A DNA stretch of 64,000 nucleotides from assembly GCF_000718015.1 (NCBI RefSeq), contig NZ_JODY01000002.1, forward strand, positions 248,001 to 312,000, written 5' to 3'. Origin of the DNA: Streptomyces catenulae (GTDB taxonomy: Bacteria; Actinomycetota; Actinomycetes; Streptomycetales; Streptomycetaceae). How positions within the stretch are numbered: the stretch's first letter is position 1; each line of letters starts with the position of its first letter. The notes beneath the pieces are model-generated. The model was not told the origin of the DNA. It worked only from the letters and a program-made list of their open reading frames with translations, and did not search any database. Below, piece by piece: positions 58,082-64,000 of the stretch. The position numbers and the translations under genes were made by a program.

Positions 58082-59676
58082 CACGTGGCGGGCTGCCAGT
58101 CCTCGACGTTCCACCAGGGGCCGGAGGCCAGGCCGTGGTCGTGCGGTTCGGTCTGGGTGGTCAGGTTCTTCCAGCGGTCGGCGACCACATAGACGTGGTC
58201 GACGTGGGTGAGGAAGGTGTAGGCGGGGTTCTCGACGAGGCGGCGCTGGACGGCGTCGTAGGCGGCCTTGCGGGTGGCCTGGTCGTCGGTGCGGCGGGCC
58301 TCGGTGAGCTTGGCGTCGACGGTCTTGTCGGCGTAGCGCGACATGTTGTTGAAGCCGTCCCCGGCGAGCGAGGAGTGCAGCAGGAGGTACTGGTCGAAGT
58401 CGGGGTCGGCGGGGCTGCCGCCACCGGCGAGGACGGCGTCCTTGGCCATCCGCGGCTCGATCGCCTCCCAGGTGCCGGATTCGACCTTGGCCTCGATACC
58501 GGCCTTCTTCGCGTCGGAGGCGAAGGCGAGGGCGTGCTCCTGGCGGAGCTTGTCGCCGGAGAGGTACCAGAGGGTGAACGAGGCGCGCTGGTGGCCCTTG
58601 GTGCGGATGCCGTCCGGGCCCTTCTTCCACCCGGCGTCGTCGAGGATCCGCTCGGCCTTCTTCAGGTCGTGCGGGCGCTCGGTGCCCTTCGCGAACCAGG
58701 GGCTGTCGGTGGGCACCGGCCCGTAGGCGGGCTTTCCGGCGCCGTTGAGGATGCCCTTGACCATGGCCTCGCGGTCGACGGCGAGGTCGAGGGCGCGGCG
58801 GACGGCCTTGGCGCCGGTGACCGGGTTGCCGGTGGGCAGCGTGACGTTGCGGTAGTCGAAGGTGGTGGCGGTGACGGTGGTGCGGTGCTTGTCGCCCTTG
58901 AAGGTGGCGGCGAGCTCCGGCGGCAGGATGGCGCCGTCGAGGTCGCCGGAGCGCAGCCGGGTGGCGCGGATGTCGTCGTCCTTGATGATCGCCATGGTGA
59001 AGTTCTTCACCTTCGGCGCGCCGCCCCAGTAGTGCGGGTTGGCCTTGAAGGTGAGCTTCTCGCCCTTGGACCAGCGGGTGAGGACGTAGGGGCCGGTGCC
59101 TATCGGCTTGGTGGTGAAGGAGCCGTGGTTGATGTCCTGCTTGCCCGCGATGTGCTGCGGGGCGATGGGCAGGACGGCGCGCTCGGCGAACGGCGCGTAG
59201 GGGTACTTGAGGTGGAAGACGACGGTGTGGTCGTCCTTCTTCTCGACGTTCCGCAGGGCGTCCAGCTCCGCCTTGGAGGCGTTGTTGGTCTTGGAGTCGA
59301 GGATGGTGGAGTAGGTGAAGACGACGTCGTCGGCGCTGAAGGGCTTGCCGTCGCTGAAGGTCACACCCCGGCGGAGGTCGAAGGTGTAGGTCCGGCCGCC
59401 GTCGGTGACCTTGGGCAGCGCGGTGGCGAGGGCGGGCCGGAGGTGCATCCCGGCGTCGTGGGTGAGCAGCCCGTCGAAGATCTTGGAGTTGCCGTCCTTG
59501 CCGTAGCCGAGGAGCGGGCTGAGCGTCTCCGGTTCGTACGCGATGCCGACCACCGCGGAGTCCGTGCGTCCGGTGGCGGACTTGCCGTCGTCCGGTGTGG
59601 AACAGGCCGTCGCGCTCAGCGCGAGGCCGGCCGCCAGCGTCACCGCGGCGGCTCCCCGTGGGAACCGGGCCGTCAT
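58081..59676 (-). CDS. nikA: Nickel-binding ABC transporter substrate-binding lipoprotein NikA-like
   Basis: A 531-residue family 5 solute-binding lipoprotein. The lipobox is SATAC (Cys25). It has the typical ALATALPKVTDGGRTYTFDL and FSADDVVFTYSTILD, and GTGPYVLTRWSKGEKLTFKA. The family binds peptides, dipeptides or nickel complexes; nickel is favoured here because of the Nur box directly upstream. No conserved metal ligands can be named from sequence alone. GAGGAG lies eight bases before the ATG. Confidence 0.85.
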   Translation of the reverse strand: MTARFPRGAAAVTLAAGLALSATACSTPDDGKSATGRTDSAVVGIAYEPETLSPLLGYGKDGNSKIFDGLLTHDAGMHLRPALATALPKVTDGGRTYTFDLRRGVTFSDGKPFSADDVVFTYSTILDSKTNNASKAELDALRNVEKKDDHTVVFHLKYPYAPFAERAVLPIAPQHIAGKQDINHGSFTTKPIGTGPYVLTRWSKGEKLTFKANPHYWGGAPKVKNFTMAIIKDDDIRATRLRSGDLDGAILPPELAATFKGDKHRTTVTATTFDYRNVTLPTGNPVTGAKAVRRALDLAVDREAMVKGILNGAGKPAYGPVPTDSPWFAKGTERPHDLKKAERILDDAGWKKGPDGIRTKGHQRASFTLWYLSGDKLRQEHALAFASDAKKAGIEAKVESGTWEAIEPRMAKDAVLAGGGSPADPDFDQYLLLHSSLAGDGFNNMSRYADKTVDAKLTEARRTDDQATRKAAYDAVQRRLVENPAYTFLTHVDHVYVVADRWKNLTTQTEPHDHGLASGPWWNVEDWQPAT

Positions 59677-59705
59677 CCTTGTGACTCCTCTGCATAGGGA
59701 TCGTT

Positions 59706-59724
59706 ATTGCATGGTCAACGCAAT
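59706..59724. promoter_or_regulatory. Nur box (nickel-responsive regulator site)
   Basis: TTGCAT-GGTCA-ACGCAA (59707-59723) matches the Streptomyces Nur consensus tTGCaa-N5-ttGCAA, with the core TTGC and GCAA intact. ATTGC and GCAAT form a perfect 5-bp inverted repeat around it (59706-59724). It lies 30 bases before the nikA ATG, where it would block transcription when Nur is loaded with nickel. In S. coelicolor, Nur represses nikABCDE. Confidence 0.7.
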
Positions 59725-59881
59725 TAAAGCGTACGTAAAGGTGCGCCGATGAAGCGGGGCGGTTCTGGTAATGGCCGGTACCGGCCGGTGGCCCGCCATG
59801 CCCCCTGGACACCCCCGCGGCAGCCGTTCCGGAGCGTCGATCCCGGTGGCAGACTGCTGCCCCTACGGGACGGGGGCGACC

Positions 59882-60865
59882 GTGAGCGACGATCCGAGCG
59901 GGGGGACGGGGCAGGGGCGGGGCGCGCAGGCCCGGCGGCGGATCCGGAGCGGAGCACGGTTCGTCGCCGACACCGTCCGTCCGGAGTCGGCCGGGCTGAG
60001 CCGCGGGAAGCGGCTGGCCACCTATGCCGTCGCCCTTTTGACCTCGGCGTTCCTGGTGGGTCTGGGGCTGGCGCGGTCCTACTTCACGGCCGGGACGGAG
60101 GCACGGATCGGGGATGACGCACAGAGCGCCCTCGACGCGGAGAAGGGCTACCTGCACGCCGCGTTCCGGCCGCTCCCCCGCACCGCCTACGGGCCGCCGT
60201 ACTCCGCCTTCTCCCGGACGCCGCTCACCCCGCGCCAGATCGACGGCGTCCACCGCGGCGAGTACGACGCCGCCGTACTGCGGGACAGCGTGGCCGCCTC
60301 CGGCTTCGGTCTGCGGGACACCGCACCGGGCAACGGGCAGGTCAACTACGTCGACCTGGTCAGCGACAGCAGCTCGATCATCACCGTGACCGGCATCGCC
60401 CCGACGCACATCCGCTGCCGGAACTCCGCGATGGTCGCCGAGATCCACACCCCCGCCCAGGGTGATTCGCCGATCAAGGGGCTGGCGTTCGAGCTGGAGC
60501 AGCCCGCCGGAGCGCCGAACGGGTTCATCACCGACTCCGAGGATCCGCACCGGGGCGAGCCGTACTTCGCGCACCACACCGTGCCGCTCGGCGGCGCGGC
60601 GCCCCCGCAGACCCTGAGCGTGCTGGGTGTCGCCCCGCCCGGCAGGTACTGCACCTGGGACCTGGCGGCGCAGTTCACCACCGACGACGGCACGGTGCAC
60701 CACACCCGGCTCAACGCCGCGCCACTGGTCACCGAGGGCGGGCCGGGCACCGGTCCCGGCACCCAGCACCTCCAGGTGGATCTGGTCACGCAGATCCGGT
60801 GGCGGTGCGAGCACGGGCTGCGGCGGCCGGAGGACTGCGGCGGGGTGTTCCGCGCCCGGCCGTAG
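59882..60865 (+). CDS. Hypothetical membrane-anchored protein
   Basis: A 327-residue protein. After about 45 cytoplasmic residues rich in Arg and Gly comes one membrane helix (LATYAVALLTSAFLVGLGLA), then an extracellular domain of some 240 residues with several Cys (THIRCRNS, GRYCTWDL, WRCEHGL, EDCGGVF). I do not recognise the family. The likely start is GTG at 59882, with GGGGGCG upstream; the ATG at 59771 would add 37 noncoding-looking residues. It is divergent from nikA, so its promoter may overlap that region. Confidence 0.65.
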   Translation: MSDDPSGGTGQGRGAQARRRIRSGARFVADTVRPESAGLSRGKRLATYAVALLTSAFLVGLGLARSYFTAGTEARIGDDAQSALDAEKGYLHAAFRPLPRTAYGPPYSAFSRTPLTPRQIDGVHRGEYDAAVLRDSVAASGFGLRDTAPGNGQVNYVDLVSDSSSIITVTGIAPTHIRCRNSAMVAEIHTPAQGDSPIKGLAFELEQPAGAPNGFITDSEDPHRGEPYFAHHTVPLGGAAPPQTLSVLGVAPPGRYCTWDLAAQFTTDDGTVHHTRLNAAPLVTEGGPGTGPGTQHLQVDLVTQIRWRCEHGLRRPEDCGGVFRARP

Positions 60866-60956
60866 GGCGTGCCCGCCCCCGTTCCCCCGGACCGTTCCGC
60901 GGGCCGAACGCCCCTAGGGTGCACGGAAGATCACTACCGGGCGAGGGGCGAGGAGC

Positions 60957-62228
60957 GTGGCGGAGATGGCGCACGAGCGGGACGGGGCACCGACGCGCAG
61001 GCGGGTCCTGTGGAGCATGTCCGCGGCCGGGGCGCTGCTGGCCGCCGGATGTTCCACGTCCGACGGGCGCCCGGCCGGGAACGGCGGTACGCAATCCGGC
61101 TCCCCGGCCCCCGGGCACGCCCCCGCCGGGGTCCTCGCCGCGAACTTCAACGAGGATCCGCGCGGCACCACCCTCGACCGGCTGAAGGGCGTCCAGGCCG
61201 GTTGGGTCCGCGGTTTCGTGCCGATGCCCGAGGTCAGGGACGGCCACGCCGACCGGCAGCGGGGCATCGCCGCCCTGCTGGCCGCGGGGCGCGCCGGGTA
61301 CGGCACCGTGCTGTCGCTGAAGTTCCCCTTCACCCGGCGCCCGCTGCCCGCCCCCGGCAGCGCCGCCATGGACACCGAGCTGAACCGCGTCGACCAGGTC
61401 CTCGACGCCACGCTCGGCACGGTGGACATCCTCGGCATCGGCAACGAACCGTTCCTCGAATCCCGCGCCGACGACCGGCGACGCGGCCGCTTCAACGCCT
61501 TCTACGAGGCGCTCGCCCGGCACATCGTCGAGCGGCGCCGGAAGCGCTTCCCCGACGGCTGCCGCACCCGGCTCTACATGGGCGCCCTCAACGATCTGGA
61601 GAACCCGGCCACCCACGACGCCGCGCACGCCCGCTGGCTGACCTTCGTCCACGACACCCACGAGATCGAGGGCGTCGACATCCACCCCCATGTCGCCGCG
61701 ATCGAGGACACCGAGGCGTTCCTCCGGTACGTCCTCCCCCGCCTCCGCCCCGAACAGCGCTTTCTGGCCACCGAGTTCTCCCTGGTGCGGCTCTGGAAGC
61801 GGCATCTGAAGGACCGGGTCCCCGCCTCGTTCGCGCACAGCCGCGGCATACCGGCGGACACCCCGGTCTGGCGGGCGCTCCGGGACGCCGCCGCCCACCC
61901 GCTCCCGCAGGCCGACTGGCAGCGCCTTCTGCTCGACAGCGCCTGGTTCGGCCCGCACCGCAACTTCCTGACGCACCAGATGCAGCGGTTCCGGGCCACC
62001 GGGCGCCTCACGGTCGCCGCGTACGGCGTCGTGCAGGGGCCGGTGATGGTCCACGACTTCGGGCCGACGTCCCAGCCCTGGCTGCTGAACAGCGTCTACT
62101 CCAACCTGACCGCCCAGCCCTCCGCCGACGGCACGCCCGCCCCCAATCCGGCCTGGTACGACGAGTTCCGGGCGCTCCAGCGGGCGGAGGACCGCCTTCC
62201 GGTGCGTACCGGGACCGTCCCGACCTGA
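60957..62228 (+). CDS. Secreted lipoprotein, putative glycoside-hydrolase-like TIM barrel
   Basis: A 423-residue protein with a Tat-plus-lipobox signal (RRRVLWSMSAAGALLAAGC, Cys32). The mature part looks like a clan-A (beta/alpha)8 barrel: a beta-strand-4 motif ILGIGNEPFLE with the acid Glu and a strand-7 motif RFLATEFSLVRLW with a second Glu. HPHVAAIEDTEAF lies between. No exact GH family is assigned. The start is GTG at 60957; the ATG at 60966 is also possible. Confidence 0.65.
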   Translation: MAEMAHERDGAPTRRRVLWSMSAAGALLAAGCSTSDGRPAGNGGTQSGSPAPGHAPAGVLAANFNEDPRGTTLDRLKGVQAGWVRGFVPMPEVRDGHADRQRGIAALLAAGRAGYGTVLSLKFPFTRRPLPAPGSAAMDTELNRVDQVLDATLGTVDILGIGNEPFLESRADDRRRGRFNAFYEALARHIVERRRKRFPDGCRTRLYMGALNDLENPATHDAAHARWLTFVHDTHEIEGVDIHPHVAAIEDTEAFLRYVLPRLRPEQRFLATEFSLVRLWKRHLKDRVPASFAHSRGIPADTPVWRALRDAAAHPLPQADWQRLLLDSAWFGPHRNFLTHQMQRFRATGRLTVAAYGVVQGPVMVHDFGPTSQPWLLNSVYSNLTAQPSADGTPAPNPAWYDEFRALQRAEDRLPVRTGTVPT

Positions 62229-62443
62229 CCGCGCCCCGCCGTCCGGGCCGCGCCACGGCGGCGAAGGGTCAGGAATCGGTAATGCCGCCCACTTCGGACG
62301 GAACCCGCCGCGGGCTCCGGCCCTCTGGAGGGGTGCGGGACACGCCACCCACGGGCCGCTCCCGCTCGACCGTCACACCATGCGTGCACGACGAGATGCT
62401 CCGTGGCCGCCGTCCGGAGAAGGCGCCGCGGGAAGGGAAGCCC

Positions 62444-62884
62444 ATGACCAGGACGACGAAGACCGGGACACGGACGAGGCACACACCGGGCGGGCGGCGG
62501 GTGGCCGTGACCGCCGCGCTGGGGCTGGCGACGCTGGCGCTCACCGCGGTGCCCGCACACGCCAAGGGCACCGCGGAGGTGACGGCGCCCCGCACCGCGG
62601 CCGTCGGCAAGACCTTCACGGTCTCCGCGTACGGGGACGACGACGCCGCCTCCTACCTGCGGGTGTGCCTCCAGGAACGCGGCCACGGACAGCCCTGGCA
62701 CCAGGTGGCCTGCGGCGCCGTCGTCGAGCGGGGCGGCCCGGAGGCGCGGGCCGTGGCGCACCCGAGGAGCGCGCGGCGCGGCCCGGTGGAGTTCCGTGCG
62801 GTGGCGTACGGGCTGACCGGGCCGCACGACCGGCACCCGCAGCGCTGGCGGACCTCGGGCGTCGCGACGGTGCGGGTCCGCTGA
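62444..62884 (+). CDS. Small secreted protein
   Basis: A 146-residue protein with a typical Sec signal (RRVAVTAALGLATLALTA, cleavage after AHA-K). The mature 105 residues are basic with two Cys (LRVCLQE, QVACGAV) and Trp-containing strands, suggesting a small beta-rich domain. I do not recognise the family. GGAAGGGAAG precedes the ATG. Confidence 0.7.
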   Translation: MTRTTKTGTRTRHTPGGRRVAVTAALGLATLALTAVPAHAKGTAEVTAPRTAAVGKTFTVSAYGDDDAASYLRVCLQERGHGQPWHQVACGAVVERGGPEARAVAHPRSARRGPVEFRAVAYGLTGPHDRHPQRWRTSGVATVRVR

Positions 62885-62889
62885 GCCTC

Positions 62890-62925
62890 CCGGGGCCCCG
62901 GACCCGCACGGATCCGGGGCCCCGG
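62890..62925. terminator. Bidirectional terminator
   Basis: CCGGGGCCCCGGA (62890-62902) pairs perfectly with TCCGGGGCCCCGG (62913-62925) across a 10-base loop, between the convergent small secreted protein and the streptogrisin gene. Confidence 0.8.
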
Positions 62926-62953
62926 TGCCGACTGCCGTTGTTGCGGGGCCGGT

Positions 62954-64000
62954 TCAGGTGCCCGCGGTCGTCAGGGTGAGCTGCCACTTCGTCAGCGCCT
63001 CGTCGACCGGCTGGAAGACCGTCATGGTGTCGCCGCCGGTGCTGCACGTCGCGGTCCCGCCGCCGGAGTGGATGCCGACCGCCTTCGGGTCGCCGGGCTG
63101 GGTGACGTACGAGCCGCCGGAGTCACCCGCGGTGGAGCAGGCGTCGGTGAAGGACAGCCCGTCGACCACCACACCGCCGTCGTAGTCCACGGTCTGGTCG
63201 ACGGCGGTGATCTCCCCGCAGTGCCAGCCGCTGGCCTCGCCCGAGCGGCACACGGAGGTGCCGACGATGCCCTCCTGGGAGCCGGTGACGGCGACCGGGG
63301 CGCCGCTCTGACCGGCCACGTCGGGGCTGAGCTTCCAGGCCGGTTGGTCCACGTCGACGAGGCCGAAGTCGCCCTCGCGGCCGTCCACGCTGTGGGTGCC
63401 GCCGCGGTTGGAGGTGCCCATCCGGCTGCCGTCCTTGCCGTACGCCGCCTGGTCCGCGGTCTCGGTGCAGTGACCGGCCGTCAGGAAGCCGCGGCGGCCA
63501 CCGCCGGTCACCGAGAAGCCGATGGAGCAGATGCCCTCCTCGCCCGGTGACCACCTCTCGCCGCCGACGACGGTGCCGCCCTGCTGGCGCGGCGCGTCAG
63601 CGGCGCGGACGACCCGGACCGGGATGCCGGTGGGGGCGCCGAGTTGCTGGGCCTCCTCGACGAAGGAGTCGGTGGCGGCGGTCCGGGTGCGGGTGTCGAC
63701 GCGGACGGTGAGGGCGTTGGCGCGCTCGTCGACGCCCCACCCGGTCACGCCCGGCACGCCCTTGCCCGCCTTGGTGTCGATCTGCGCCAGCAACCCGGTG
63801 AGCTGGGCCCGGCTGTGGGTGACGCGCTGTGCGACGGCCCCGGCGTCCTTCACCAGCTTGGCGTCCGCGTCCCCGGTGACCGCGACGACGAGCTTGCCGC
63901 TCTTCTTGTCGAACCACATTCCGGCGGCGCGACCGGCGAGCGCCTGACGCACCGCCTTCGCCGCGCGCGCCGCCTCCGTCTCCTGCGCGAGCCGGGCCCG
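62954..64000 (-). CDS. Streptogrisin-type serine protease precursor (5' end outside window)
   Basis: An open minus-strand frame runs from a stop at 62954 to the window edge, over 348 residues, with no start yet. It opens inside an alpha-lytic protease-type propeptide (GMWFDKKSGKLVVAVTGDAD, then GWGVDERANALTVRVDTR). The S1 mature domain follows: catalytic His in FLTAGHCTE, Asp in GDFGLVDV, Ser in GDSGGSYV. Cys pairs are in the expected positions. The propeptide acts as a folding chaperone and is cut off after secretion. A large secreted protease of this kind is typical of Streptomyces. The signal peptide lies outside the window. Confidence 0.9.
   Translation of the reverse strand, partial: RARLAQETEAARAAKAVRQALAGRAAGMWFDKKSGKLVVAVTGDADAKLVKDAGAVAQRVTHSRAQLTGLLAQIDTKAGKGVPGVTGWGVDERANALTVRVDTRTRTAATDSFVEEAQQLGAPTGIPVRVVRAADAPRQQGGTVVGGERWSPGEEGICSIGFSVTGGGRRGFLTAGHCTETADQAAYGKDGSRMGTSNRGGTHSVDGREGDFGLVDVDQPAWKLSPDVAGQSGAPVAVTGSQEGIVGTSVCRSGEASGWHCGEITAVDQTVDYDGGVVVDGLSFTDACSTAGDSGGSYVTQPGDPKAVGIHSGGGTATCSTGGDTMTVFQPVDEALTKWQLTLTTAGT

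Noticed and set aside
59685-59718. TTGACC-N16-TATGCA as the nikA promoter
   Set aside because: The -10 would abut the ribosome site GAGGAG, so transcription would start after the ribosome site; another promoter must be used.

Overview
The window is actinobacterial and almost certainly Streptomyces. GC content is very high, with GC-rich third codon positions throughout. There are GTG starts, ATGA gene overlaps, twin-arginine and lipobox signals, a streptogrisin-type protease, a roadblock/LC7 protein, a polycysteine leader peptide, and a fused LysX (lysyl-phosphatidylglycerol synthase plus lysyl-tRNA ligase). I saw no rRNA, tRNA, CRISPR array, insertion sequence or phage gene. It reads as ordinary chromosome rich in transport, carbohydrate and envelope genes.

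Layout. 1-2.6 kb: a DUF998 membrane protein (cut by the window edge) divergent from a TetR regulator, with a candidate operator between them; then an AraC-type pseudogene with three frameshifts, and yjbQ. 2.85-8.6 kb: a sulfonate module. A leaderless short ORF encoding six cysteines precedes ssuC-ssuB-ssuA-ssuD and a flavin oxidoreductase, which looks like cysteine-responsive control of sulfonate use. 8.75-8.86 kb: a 19-residue hydrophobic peptide gene with a strong ribosome site and a terminator. 8.9-13.1 kb: an MHS-family transporter, then an ABC exporter divergent from a MarR regulator. 13.1-19.4 kb: a D-lactate/glycolate dehydrogenase fusion, a secreted alpha-amylase, and a Tat-exported Gfo/Idh/MocA (GH109-like) enzyme.

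19.4-25.2 kb: an L,D-transpeptidase lipoprotein, then two overlapping ABC exporter half-transporters whose nucleotide sites are degenerate in complementary ways, then a DUF457-like membrane protein. 25.4-33.5 kb: a DUF3516-type helicase, thioesterase II, a DUF6397-like protein, an orphan roadblock protein, a PPOX flavoenzyme, a methyltransferase, an MpaB/DUF2236 oxygenase and a hypothetical protein. 35.3-38.5 kb: a SNF2 helicase that has lost its ATP-binding lobe by an in-frame deletion, overlapping a SWIM zinc-finger gene.

38.7-48.9 kb: GH2 beta-galactosidase, homocysteine methyltransferase, a proline-rich membrane protein, CE7 acetylxylan esterase, xylulokinase, a secreted amidase, a phosphodiester glycosidase and a small membrane protein. 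49.3-54.3 kb: lysX, a class IV aminotransferase and an alpha/beta hydrolase. 54.3-59.7 kb: a five-gene nik-type ABC operon on the minus strand, headed by a sequence matching the Streptomyces Nur (nickel-responsive Fur) box. 59.9-64 kb: three secreted or anchored proteins, then a streptogrisin precursor cut by the window edge.

The most notable items are the polycysteine attenuator, the gutted SNF2 gene, the one-active-site ABC heterodimer, the Nur box and the 19-residue peptide gene. All family names come from reading the sequence; no database search was run.
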